Below are positions 45,301 to 53,911 of a stretch of 64,000 nucleotides of DNA, piece after piece. The notes under the pieces are model-generated. The model did not search any database and had not been told where the DNA came from. It saw nothing but the letters and a program-made list of their open reading frames with translations. Numbering within the stretch: the first letter of the stretch is position 1; every line of letters starts with the position of its first letter. The position numbers were made by a program, and so were the translations under genes. This DNA comes from Apoda limacodes (Eukaryota > Arthropoda > Insecta > Lepidoptera > Limacodidae), in assembly GCA_946406115.1 (NCBI GenBank), contig OX291557.1:12990501-13054500 (forward strand), in the 5' to 3' direction.

Positions 45301-47718
45301 ATAATAAATGAATAAGTTCACCTTCGATTTGCCGACGACATACTCGCTCATAGTCATGGCAGAATCGCTGGAAGACCTAGGCACGGTGCTCAGGAGTCAG
45401 CAGAGTTTCCCAATAGGTTGGCCTTGAAATGAATATGGATAAAACAAAGGTGTGTTAATGTTAAATGTCCATGTCGCGCCTATACCGGTTGTTGTTGGGA
45501 ACGCTACTCTCGAAGTTGACGACGAATACACATACCTAAGGCAAGTAGTCCAGTTAGGTTGGTCCGTCCAACTTTGAAAAAAAAATTAACCGAAGAATCC
45601 AACTCGCTGGGCGGCTTTCTGGGAACTACACAACATCTTTCCGTCCAAAATGCCAGTGATGACTTATGGTACATCTTAATGTTGGCCTCTTAAATAAGCT
45701 TAGAGTCGCTCAGCGAGCTATGCTCTGCGAAACAAAACGAAAAAATTCGCTGAAGAAATAAAGTTACCAGCAAGCTGAAGCGGCAATGTGTCCTACATCG
45801 CTCGTCGAAGCGCTAACCGAAGGAGAAAAAAGGTTCTCGAGTGGCGACCACGGATCGGAAGGCGCAGCGAGTGACGCCACCTACTAGGTAGACAGACGAC
45901 CTAGTCAGCGTCGCAGGAAGCCTATGGGCGCGGGTGGCTCAAGACCGGCCGTTGTGGAGACATATGGGGAGGCCTACGTTCAGCAGTGCCTCTTCCGACT
46001 GAAACGAAACGACGAAATTAATAAATTACGTGATGTAAGTTTGCCGATTTTTCGATCTCCTCTCCCCTCGGTATGATGTCGTGAGATTTGGCTCGACCTT
46101 CTCCCCTAATCTCACGTGAGACTTTTAAAAATGCGTATTTTTAAAAAACATAATTTGCTACTTTGTGGCGTTCGGATGACCGCAATAAATATTATTGTGA
46201 ATATATATATTTTTAATATAAAGGTTAAGACATAAATTAAAAGTACCTACTTCCTTTCAGGTATAGCAGGAATTAAAATCTCTGATACCCGACAGCCAGA
46301 ACAGCAAGTTAAGACTGAAAGAGAAAGTATTTCTACAACAACCAGCCACAGAAGTGATGGAGATATTATAGTAATAGAAGACGAACCAGAAGAAGATGTC
46401 ATTTTTTTTTCTACAGTTGCTTCTGTTGTTTCTCCGTCCGATCAGACCAGTGACATCATACAAAGGCTTAGGTATAGTAATAAGCAAATATACCTAGTTT
46501 AAGGAATCCCTATGGAATCACTTCCTTGTCCGTCTGTATGTCAAGCTCCCTTTTCTAAGGAACTCGTGGAGGTATCATTTTAAAATTGATATCGATTACT
46601 TAGGCCTTAGGTCACCTTGGAGCTGTAACAAAATCAGACTTCAAGTCAACGCAATCACAAAATACGGCCATTTGTGCCGCATATTCTGACACTAGCACTA
46701 GCTAAAAACATAATTTAGTTGAAATGTTTCACCCGCCCTAAATTCGGTTATCGGTGTAGGATTTTAATTTTAATAGAGAAAATATTAATTAAATATTATA
46801 AAAACAAAATTGCCTAACTGCGAGTCTGACTCGCGCACGAAGGGTTCCGTACCATTATCTATGAAAACAGCAAAAATAATCCCGTTTGTTGTATGGGAGC
46901 CCCCCTAAAATTTAATTATTTATTTTTAAAGTGAAAAAATAACTTAATATTCTGTGAATATTTCAAGCGTCTACCTGTTACCGTTATCAATATCAAGCAA
47001 ACACGAGCAAAAAAATCTCGTTTGTTGTATTGGAGCCCCCTTAAATATTTATTTTATTCTATTTTTAAGTATTTGTTCTTATAGCGGCAACAGAATACAT
47101 CATCTGTGAAAAATCAAATCACACTTGACGTTTTCAGTAGCTTATGTCCTTTCACGGGACTCAAACTCTCTCCATGCCAAATATGCCCGCGGTTCTACCC
47201 GCGCTCAATTCAATTATCGGTGTAGGATTTCAACGGCAACTTCTTAATTATAAAAAAAAACTGACTCACGCTTGACGTTATCCTAGCCCATGTCCTTTCT
47301 AGGGACTCAAACTACCTCCATGGCAAATTTCATCCTAATTGGTACAAGGGTATAACGTAAAGAGGTTACAGACAGACAGACAGACAAAAAGACAGAGTTA
47401 CTTTCGCATTTATAATATAAGTATGGATAGCGGACCCGGCAGACGTTGTCCGGCCCGGAAAAGCAGCACACCCCTTGCACCCCGCGCCTCTACATCAAAC
47501 ACATCTTATAAGTGAATTCTTCGCATTCAAGGCCATCGCTAAACTTACATGCACATAATGTTTGTCCTGTGCGGACTTGCGGATCTAGCCTTTTAGGATC
47601 ACAATTGGCCACAGGGTTCAACAAGCTCTCAGGCTAATAGTTCATGTTTTGTTTCAGTTCACTCGACCTAACTGATGCAGAGCACTCAAGCACAAGGGCT
47701 GAAATAGAAGATACCTGA
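30383..47718 (+). CDS. RNF146: RNF146/Iduna-like RING-WWE E3 ubiquitin ligase (6 exons, 242 aa)
   Basis: Proposed exons: 30383-30401 (MNTEAP plus one base), 39665-39756, 40229-40382, 44606-44797, 46261-46471 and 47658-47718 (TGA). All join in phase at GT/AG sites. Exons 2-3 encode a C3HC4 RING ([38 protein letters not shown]). Exon 3 ends [10 protein letters not shown] and exon 4 continues [16 protein letters not shown] to [12 protein letters not shown], a WWE domain. RING followed directly by WWE is the RNF146/Iduna layout. In that family WWE binds iso-ADP-ribose in poly(ADP-ribose) and activates RING ubiquitination of PARylated targets such as axin and tankyrase. Exons 5-6 are acidic and Ser-rich ([18 protein letters not shown], ending AEIEDT). 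Exons 2-6 are firm. Exon 1, 9.3 kb upstream, is inferred from phase and donor (GTAAGA) only. The protein is shorter than human RNF146. Confidence 0.87.
30402..33728. other. Intron 1 of RNF146-like gene: repeats, no gene
   Basis: Contains pieces of a dispersed repeat marked by GGTTAGGGTGTACAAA or its complement (near 30600 and 31444-31530; also 36834 and 51790). The 32000-33700 part is AT-rich with no feature I can support. Confidence 0.45.
33729..35640 (-). pseudogene. BEL/Pao LTR retrotransposon, decayed
   Basis: On minus, in order: a gag piece (35545-35030: [20 protein letters not shown], with a CCHC-like knuckle [14 protein letters not shown]); the end of an aspartic protease (35033-34707: [10 protein letters not shown], then [13 protein letters not shown]); and the start of RT (34588-34376: [32 protein letters not shown]). 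The body of RT and RNase H is missing. A distal pol segment follows (34121-33729: [19 protein letters not shown]). Order and motifs fit BEL/Pao. No LTRs were recognised. It lies antisense in intron 1 of the RNF146-like gene and is non-functional. The assignment is from family knowledge, with each frame read directly. Confidence 0.75.
35641..36079. other. Intron sequence, nothing certain
   Basis: It continues from the BEL/Pao relic (some gag-like decay to about 35900) into a poly-A run near 36010. No feature beyond that. Confidence 0.4.
36080..36690 (+). pseudogene. LINE RNase H domain fragment
   Basis: The plus strand encodes the RNase H of an I/R1-type non-LTR element: [20 protein letters not shown] (first Asp), then after a frameshift [16 protein letters not shown] (Glu), then [14 protein letters not shown] (second Asp) and [20 protein letters not shown] (His, last Asp). 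All four catalytic residues are visible but spread over at least two frames. The segment after 36600 ([20 protein letters not shown]) is the C-terminus. The element is different from the intact LOA-like LINE at 53.6 kb. Confidence 0.8.
36820..37830. repeat. Cluster of family A and related repeats, opposite orientations
   Basis: 36834-36900 carries GGTTAGGGTGTACAAATGGG. 36950-37220 carries GGTCAACGGGAAGTACCCAT (also at 48700). 37170-37530 is family A read in reverse, ending near CTACTCCGACTTGCACTAGA. 37620-37830 is family A on plus, ending CTCTGGGTACAGAACCCTAA. Confidence 0.6.
37831..38910. other. Intron sequence, no gene
   Basis: AT-rich, with poly-A and poly-T runs. A 79-codon ORF at 38544-38783 is unrecognised. 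A weak local repeat, AACAG(G)CTGTTGTG/GAGATGCTG, is near 38500-38580. Confidence 0.4.
38911..39303 (-). repeat. Family A repeat, near full-length copy
   Basis: Read on minus it starts TCGGCCAAGTGCGAGTCGGA, has two GGGAGCCCCCTT-type blocks, a (GGAC)n run at 38968-38982, and ends CGGAACCCTA. It is the most complete copy of this family in the window. Confidence 0.75.
39835..39916. mobile_element. 82-bp MITE with 17-bp inverted ends
   Basis: AGGCCGTGTTTACACTA at the left and AGGCTGTGTTTACACTA read inward from the right (one mismatch), with a GC-rich core. It lies in intron 2 of the RNF146-like gene, 78 bp downstream of exon 2. Confidence 0.75.
40480..42580 (+). pseudogene. CR1-like LINE with internal deletion
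   Basis: 40620-40920 is a GC-rich leader with a mostly open Pro/Thr/Arg-rich frame ([20 protein letters not shown]). 41560-41920 encodes the endonuclease N-half (LFLTETQ-type start, [30 protein letters not shown]). The sequence then jumps to RT at 42040 ([40 protein letters not shown], and catalytic [10 protein letters not shown]). It finally decays through [15 protein letters not shown] to about 42575. Between 41920 and 42040 the C-half of the endonuclease and the RT fingers are gone. It is the same family as the 3' fragments at 2341-3003 and 60400-60830. It sits in intron 3 of the RNF146-like gene, sense orientation, and is dead. Confidence 0.8.
42610..42800 (+). repeat. Dispersed lepidopteran repeat
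   Basis: ACACTAATATTATAAAGAGG followed by GTAACGAATAAACCCAAAAA and TTCTTTCACCATTAGAATGC is a block that I recall as abundant in lepidopteran genomes. The class is uncertain, possibly a non-autonomous rolling-circle element. Confidence 0.5.
43115..43995 (+). repeat. Dispersed repeat interrupted by a hAT MITE
   Basis: ATACTAATATTATAAATGCG...CTCTGTCTGTC (43125-43186) continues after the MITE as GCTGTACCGATTAAGATGAA...GGACATAGGTTAT (43918-43995). An inverted copy of the outer family is at 47150-47430. Confidence 0.65.
43187..43917. mobile_element. hAT-type MITE, 731 bp
   Basis: Both ends read CAGGGCCGGATTTAGGT, identical over 17 bp. The 8-bp flanks are TTTAAACC (43179-43186) and ATTAAACC (43918-43925), an 8-bp target duplication with one mismatch, as expected for hAT. 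No transposase ORF. It inserted into the repeat above, so it is the younger of the two. Confidence 0.85.
43996..44605. other. Intron 3 tail, no gene
   Basis: AT-rich intron DNA up to the exon 4 acceptor. A 67-codon ORF at 44051-44254 is unrecognised. The block CGGGACGGGGCCCTAGCATT (44281) looks like another repeat end. Confidence 0.4.
45330..46010 (+). pseudogene. RTE-clade LINE fragment, dead
   Basis: The plus strand, with many shifts, reads FAD-like RFADDIL remnants near 45335, then [39 protein letters not shown] and [14 protein letters not shown], and later [10 protein letters not shown] before a decayed end near 46010. Same family and motif order as 27610-28815. It lies in intron 4 of the RNF146-like gene. 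Confidence 0.75.
46590..47430. repeat. Family A and related repeats
   Basis: 46810-47130 is a plus copy of family A (GCGAGTCTGACTCGCGCACG, then GTTTGTTGTATGGGAGCCCC). 47150-47430 is an inverted copy of the ATGCGAAAGTAACTCTGTCT family, ending in (CAGA)n at about 47370-47390. Confidence 0.6.
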
Positions 47719-48449
47719 CTATAGGATTCTCTATAAATTAATTTTAGCTACAGTATGTATACCTACGTATTTATGTCATTAGTAAAGGTTTTGTTACTAT
47801 ATAATTCTTTATTTGTTGTACCCATTATTTTTGATGAATTCATAGTATAAAGTCCCAAGTTCCGTCCGTGTATATTCACGACTTTATCCTTTTAATACTG
47901 AAAGTATTTTATATGGGGTTTGGTTTTAGGTATGTATTCAATTTATAACCAATTTTTGAATGTGGCTATAGTGCAACCGCGTCCGCCGGGACAGCCAGTC
48001 ACTTATATTTAAAGCTAATTAATATTAGGGGTAGGATAGCTGACAAAGGTCATGAAATTTTGATGAAACTAATTACAATTTGTAGTGGACACAAAGGACA
48101 TGATTAAATATAGCTCGATAGAGAATGTTGCCAATTTTTTAAAAATAGTGTTAAAAACTATAAACGAACGTTTGCGAAAAAAAAATTTAAAATCATATAA
48201 TTTTGTTTTGTTTTCTATCACTAATGGCTAAATTTTAAAAGATTTAGCACATATGTAAACGCAATATATAAAGAGATTTTTTGTTCTTTAAGGCGCTGTA
48301 CTTTTCTTCGAGTAGTGTTAGTGACGTCACTAGCACGGTACGATGTATGGTTCAGTATGGAGCGTTTTGAATGGAGTAAGCGCATACCTTTAAATGTGTA
48401 TATCACCAAAAACTAGTTTTCACTTTCTAATTAACAATGACGAATAAAA
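47719..48449. other. 3' region of RNF146-like gene, then intergenic
   Basis: The 3' UTR follows the TGA at 47716-47718; no canonical AATAAA is obvious nearby. The rest is AT-rich without a gene. Confidence 0.4.
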
Positions 48450-48935
48450 ACCGGTCGACTCGGACTCGCGCACCGAGGGTTCCGTAAAAGTGAAACTGTA
48501 TTGAGGGACAAATTTAACTTTTCCGCTGGACAACTGTTGTCCCAATACATCGAAATAGGTCGCGGTTAGCTTACCAACTGCAAATAAGTTTATAATCGCA
48601 AAAGGTTTTTTTTATTGTTGTTACAACAAATTTACGGTTTTCAGATTTTTTCCTTTATGTGTGCTACATGGCATTGCTTTTCGCCATTTCATTATTTTAG
48701 GTCAACGGGAAGTGCCCCATAGGTTTTGATTTACTTGTGTCACAATATACGTCGAAAATAACCGTATTTTAGGCAATTTTTTTTATTGCATTGACTTAGA
48801 AGGGTGATTTTCTTACAACTTTAAGTGACCGTGACGCGTTCTTGAGTAAAAGGGTCATGTCAGGCAGACAGACAGAGACAACAAAGTGATCCTATAAGGT
48901 TTCCTTTTTTCTTTTTGAGGTACGGATCCCTAAAA
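48450..48935 (+). repeat. Family A-like composite repeat
   Basis: CGACTCGGACTCGCGCACCG at the start, GGTCAACGGGAAGTGCCCCA at 48701, and CAGGCAGACAGACAGAGACA near 48863. It shares the last two blocks with 36950-37220. Confidence 0.6.
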
Positions 48936-49182
48936 AAATTAAGCTACTATTTGTAATCAGAATACCAAATGAATGCCTCATACAAGGTTTGATAACTTTT
49001 CTGTACCTGACAATAATTTCCATGATTCCCATACATCGATAGCTGTTTTTCCACTAGCCGCCTCTACTCCGGCGGCGATGCAAAAATTTATGAACATATG
49101 TGTATGGCGCGTTATTTGATTAATTAGGTGACGGCACCGGCGTTTGTGTGGTATGAAAATCAAAGAACATGTGTCTAACTTA

Positions 49183-49188
49183 TTTATT
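49183..49188 (-). terminator. Poly(A) signal of mRpL36
   Basis: AATAAA on minus, 37-42 nt downstream of the mRpL36 stop codon. Confidence 0.6.
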
Positions 49189-49224
49189 TGACAATTTAAC
49201 TACTTAATACTAAATAGTACATAT

Positions 49225-49605
49225 TTACCAAGGTCTCACAGGACTCTGGCTGGCGTGAGTTAAGATATAGGTATTGAGTGGTTTAGGTACCATAGACATT
49301 TGTTTATGACGAGGAAATTTTGGACAAATTATATAAACTCTTTCATCTCTAAAAACAAAGTAGCAAGATTTACAACGTCTCCGAACAATACGTCTTACTT
49401 TAAAATTACAAACTGAATTTGTTAGAGGAGTGTGTGCGGGCAACAGTTTATCTTGCGTACTCTGTACTTTGGTGACAGGCAAACTTGGTAAATATTTTCT
49501 GGACCCTATTTGAAAAGTACTAAAGTATGATTTGTAAACATTGAAGTTTCTTTCAAAGCAATGTTTTACAGAAAATGTCTTGATCAATGATGTGAGTTTC
49601 TGCAT
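49225..49605 (-). CDS. mRpL36: Mitochondrial ribosomal protein bL36m
   Basis: A single-exon 126-aa frame. Residues 67-104 (NFKVRRIVRRRCKSCYFVFR ... YIICPKFPRHKQMSM) match the small zinc-ribbon protein bL36 of the large ribosomal subunit. C78, C81, C94 and H100 form the metal site, and RHKQ is the family's near-terminal signature. The N-terminal 60 residues are basic and Ser/Phe-rich without acidic stretches, as expected for a mitochondrial import presequence. The protein acts in mitochondrial translation. On minus, a T-rich tract and CAG stand 6 nt before the ATG (about 49610), so an upstream 5' UTR exon is probable; I could not locate it. No frame damage. Confidence 0.93.
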   Translation of the reverse strand: MQKLTSLIKTFSVKHCFERNFNVYKSYFSTFQIGSRKYLPSLPVTKVQSTQDKLLPAHTPLTNSVCNFKVRRIVRRRCKSCYFVFRDERVYIICPKFPRHKQMSMVPKPLNTYILTHASQSPVRPW

Positions 49606-49607
49606 CT

Positions 49608-49625
49608 TGTCTGAAAAAAAAAAAT
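49608..49625 (-). promoter_or_regulatory. Probable 3' splice site in mRpL36 5' UTR
   Basis: On minus, a pyrimidine run ends TTTTCAG immediately before ACAAG and the ATG, the layout of a splice acceptor. The matching donor was not found. Confidence 0.45.
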
Positions 49626-49989
49626 AGTTAAATACATATATTATTTATTTACAAATATAATATCGTATAAAATATATAATTTATTGTTGAAAATAGAGTA
49701 ACTTAAAATCTTGCCATTCATCATGCACTGACTAAAAGATGTTAAAGGTCTAAAAAAAAGAGCTAAAATTCATTTACTATTCTGCTAACAGAAGTGCTAT
49801 GCGATAACCAAATTTAAGCATTGAAAGTAGGAATTCGTACTCTCTCTCTCTAATTCGTTTTACGATATTTTTAAATCTCATTTAAACTGATAATTCCAGT
49901 CCAAGATTAAAAATATTTACTAAAATGTACTACCGCTTGAGCATGTGCAGCCAATGCGTTGAATGCGGACCGTAAGTGCTGCCATATTT

Positions 49990-50765
49990 AACATAGAGGG
50001 CATTCATTTTTGGTCACTGCCATACTGACAAGCCATAAAAATGCATCAGAGGTGCTACAAAAAGGACAAGATGCAATACAAAAGTGGTTGAACAGCTGGA
50101 AGATAAAAATGAATGTCACATTCACCCTCAGAAAAGGAAACTGTCCACCTGTAAGAATCGGAAATAATATTGTACCACACAAAACCTGTGTCAAATACTT
50201 GGGACTGCACTTGGACCGTCGCTTGACCTGGAAAGAGCACATCAAGGCTAAGAAATAGGAAATTTCCCTAATATAAAAATTTATACTGGATGATTGGTCG
50301 CAACTCAAGACTCTCTTTGGACAATAAAATTGCTGATTTACAAAGTAGTGTTGAAGCCAGTTTGGATGTATGGTATACAACTCAGGGGAAGCGTAAGCAA
50401 CTCCAATATAGCTATCTTACAGCACCAGCAAAATAAAATTCTACATGCAATAGCTAACGTTCCATGGTTTGTCACAAACTCTGAAATCCATCAGCAACTG
50501 CACATCAGCACAGTCAAAGAGGAAATCCGGAATGTAGCAAGAAAATATAAAGAGCGACTAGCCAATCACTCTAATGAGCTAGCCCGACAGCTCACATTAC
50601 GGAACTATGCGTAAAGAGGCACAACATTATGGCATTGAAAGATAGGCAATGAAATTGCGTGATTCCTAAGTAGATGTCCTCACTGGAGGCACACTCTGCA
50701 TGATAACCAACGAAGAACTCATCTGCTCATAGTTCTGGGACTGATTGCAGATAAAACCAACAGAA
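49990..50765 (+). pseudogene. Jockey-type LINE, C-terminal fragment
   Basis: Frames at 50010-50258 (AIQKWLNSWKIKMN, then VKYLGLHLDRRLTWKEHIKA) and 50294-50614 (KVVLKPVWMYGIQLRGSVSN, IANVPWFVTNSEIHQQLHIS, ending RQLTLRNYA) form the RT thumb and C-terminus of a jockey element. A stop (AAGAAATAG near 50255) and a shift separate them. The palm and its catalytic Asp residues are missing. The related dead copy at 20560-22135 has the same VKYLGLHIERRLTWEQHIKA block. Confidence 0.85.
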
Positions 50766-52336
50766 AAAAATAAAAAAAAAAATTTTGGTCAACAGATATA
50801 ATGTATGTGAAAAAAAAAAATCAATAGAGTATTTTAATCTCATTTTACATAGGAAATGTAAAGAATAATTTAATAAATATATATTTATTAGTTGTTTAAA
50901 AGAAAATCAAACAAAAATCATTATAAGTACATAAATATATTTGTTTTATTTAAGATCTAATAAGTCTATCGTTGTTAATGAATAAATTATATTACTGATT
51001 GTCATCTCAGTATATAACACAAACAATGCAAATTACACTCAGTTTAACTCATAGTGTTCCCACAAAGTAATTTAATTTATAAAGTCATACATAATACTAC
51101 TTTATCTATTGTTATCTACATCTAACTGTTATGTTTTTTATTATTGAAACATTGCAGAAGTTCGGGTTAACGTTTACGTTCTATAGATACAAAGTGTCAC
51201 AGACGTCATCAATACATAAATACTTCATCAACCTGAAATAATGTAATGTATATAAGTGACGTTATATGAGAAATATGTATTTGTCATTTTAGTGTTCACC
51301 TTGCTTATCTTAGGAAATTAAGGTACCTACACATTTGGCAACACAGGCAGAAAAACACTTGTTTATTTTGCAAATAATTATTTTAAAAACTTTGTAACTC
51401 AAATATAGCAAGTAGATCAGTGTAAAACATGTGAAAGTGATTTTTTCATCAATCCTTTTTTTCAATAGTTTTTACATGATTTAATTGTCATTATTATTAT
51501 TATTACTTTACTTTACACGGGAGCACAGTTTGCATCGATGCACAGATTACATATGATGCAGTGTTAACGGCAAGTATCTGAAAAGTCAGGTACTCGGATT
51601 GGCTTGTTTCGTGTACTTGAACACAGAATGTAGATGTATAAGTCATCTTTGGTAAAAGAATATTTCACAGTGTCGATATGTAGAAAATGTTACCATCTTT
51701 GAGAAAAACTAAATATAGGGTCAGATTAACTTAAAGGGGGCGCAAGGGATAAAATGACCAGACTTCAGAAATTTTCACGAATTTATGTTTTTTTGGTTAC
51801 GGTTAGGGTGGACAAACAAAATCACAATAACAGAATCACTTTAGAGTTTAACTCTTAGCACCCCCTTTTGTACACCCCAACTAAATATAGTGATCGGCGT
51901 TTATGTTCTAAGGTCTCGCATTATTAGACATATGAGTATCAAATTTTAACCTACTCGGTCGAATCGAATTGTAGCTTTACCTTAGTTGTATAGAAAATGA
52001 TATTTGAGGACTGTGCGTACCATGCACAACTGGCACAAAAGACCTGCTAAGCCTGACGTTAACTGTGCTAATGCTTATAAATAAAGTATAGACAAAACTA
52101 GGATTTAGAGGTTAAAAGTTTACATAAAAAAAATATATATATTAATTGGGACGCGTCCGTACATACCATTAACAGACAGCGCATTAAATAGTTCCAATAC
52201 TGAAAATTATTACAATACATTCAGCATCATTATCATAGAGGAAACAAATTGATCATTATAAAGATCCGTGCCTAAAATTATTCAGCTCACAATAATAGTA
52301 CCACAGACCACAAATTTACATATTAGTAACTGGTAT
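50766..52336. other. Intergenic, one repeat recognised
   Basis: AT-rich. At 51735-51890 is a copy of the repeat with GGTTAGGGTGGACAAACAAA and CCCCTTTTGTACACCCCAAC (compare 31444-31530 and 36834). No gene seen. Confidence 0.45.
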
Positions 52337-53039
52337 CAGTGCTGCCACCTCTCTGAGGCCAATCAGCGCTAAAAGCGCTTCAAAAAAGCGTTAGATTCCG
52401 CTAATTTGCTTTAACAAAAAATAGCGCTAAATTCCGCTAGCTTTGCACGAACAAAAAATGCAAAATAGTAAGAAGTATTTATTTATTTTAATACAAATTG
52501 GCATAATTTTAAATCTAAATTAATCTTAATATTGTTAAGTATGGCTAATCACTTTCGATTTTAGAAGGATCAGGCTGAGTTGACTGAATTCCTGAAGGTC
52601 CAGCGGGTCGATTCCGTAAAATGACAGCTAACAATTCTTGTTTGAAATCCATAGAAATAAGATATACATTGCGCATTTAAAATTACGTATGAAATTCATC
52701 GATTGTCGCGAAACCGCAATGTATATCTTATTTCTTTCAAAAAAAGTTCGCAATTTTTTACGGAATCGACCCGCCGGTTGCACATCGTAAACCAACAACC
52801 AGAAATAATTTATTTTAGTTGGGGAATGCCCTAAACAAATGGAACGGAAGCTTAACTAATTACGGTGTTGGTGCGTTATTCCTAGATTTTGGCGAGATTG
52901 CGACGTGATTACAACTAAGTTTGGTCTGCCATCAAAATGCGCTATGTTTTCCGTTAGGAGTTAATATTAAAATTTCGGCGCTATGTGTCCCAAAAAATCG
53001 CTAGATCTAACTCCGAAAGCGCTAAGGTGGCAGCAGCTG
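52337..53039. mobile_element. hAT-type MITE with perfect 8-bp target duplication
   Basis: Ends are CAGTGCTGCCACC (left) and CAGCTGCTGCCACC read inward from the right. ACTGGTAT at 52329-52336 is repeated exactly at 53040-53047. Subterminal AGCGCTAAA-type motifs (TTAGCGCTTT, AGCGCTAAAAGCGCTT, ATAGCGCTAAATTCCGCTAG) recur near both ends, as in transposase-binding regions. No coding capacity. A second MITE is nested inside. Confidence 0.88.
52603..52774. mobile_element. Nested 172-bp hairpin MITE
   Basis: The ends GCGGGTCGATTCCGTAAAA are exact inverse complements (19 bp). An inner pair AGAAATAAGATATACATTGC / GCAATGTATATCTTATTTCT is also exact. It interrupts the hAT MITE, so it inserted later. Confidence 0.8.
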
Positions 53040-53047
53040 ACTGGTAT

Positions 53048-53572
53048 ATACATTGTAGTCTTTGTGAGTAACAAGATACAGATGAGACGTTTAATTTTTC
53101 GTGTTAGTTCCGCATTCCCCGTTTTGGTGCTGTGATCGCCAGGCTGTCAAAGATTATATACGCTCTTCTACTTCTCCAAATAGTGATATAATGTATCGAT
53201 ATAATAGCGATGTTCCCTCATATCGACGTGGACCCTAATAATTATTAAGATTTATTCATTTTTTTGACGTGACAACGTCTTATAAATTGGTTTGCCGGGT
53301 GACACTTCAAGAAACTGCGTTACGCTCCGCTCACGTTATGCGCTCACAATGAGAGCGAGTGAGAGGCACGCGCCCGCCTAAGAGCGAAAAAGACAGACAT
53401 AAAATCATTGTCACGTAAAACTTTCGCCCGTATACCGACTTTACAGGCAACCAGTTTTTTTTTTCATTCGATAGGTACCAAGAAGCTTATATACAACACT
53501 TCTTGATAGGTACCTATCTAGTCAGTGTTACACAAATAAAACAAGATAATCCCATGTTTTTAATATTTATTC
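53048..53572. other. Intergenic, no gene
   Basis: Unique-looking sequence before the LINE target site. No ORF or RNA gene seen. Confidence 0.45.
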
Positions 53573-53585
53573 AAAGTAAAGGTGT
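53573..53585. repeat. Left target-site duplication of the LOA-like LINE
   Basis: AAAGTAAAGGTGT, identical to 59264-59276. Confidence 0.85.
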
Positions 53586-53749
53586 AACCCAACCCCGTGC
53601 AGAGGTGTACGCACTTGTGCTGTATACGCTGGACGGTGCCGGTCCCAAGTCCGAATAAATGGGGAGGGCCCTGGCCTACATTTATCAAGGAGCCTATGAG
53701 CTGCAAAGCGGGCATACTTGGAAATGCAGTCCTACATACATACACATGC

Positions 53750-53752
<3 letters not shown>

Positions 53753-53785
<33 letters not shown>

Positions 53786-53786
53786 C
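53753..53786 (+). repeat. (CA)n microsatellite in the LINE 5' leader
   Basis: About 14 uninterrupted CA units, with further CACACA-rich sequence to 53880. The small ORFs over it are artefacts. Confidence 0.9.
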
Positions 53787-53911
53787 TTCCCTAACTCACA
53801 AACCCACACACACGCAGACACACACTAGTCAACCCACTACATCACACCAACACCACTCACCACATACACAACACACATCATACCAAAACCGGCAGAAAAA
53901 AAGTTTAAAAT

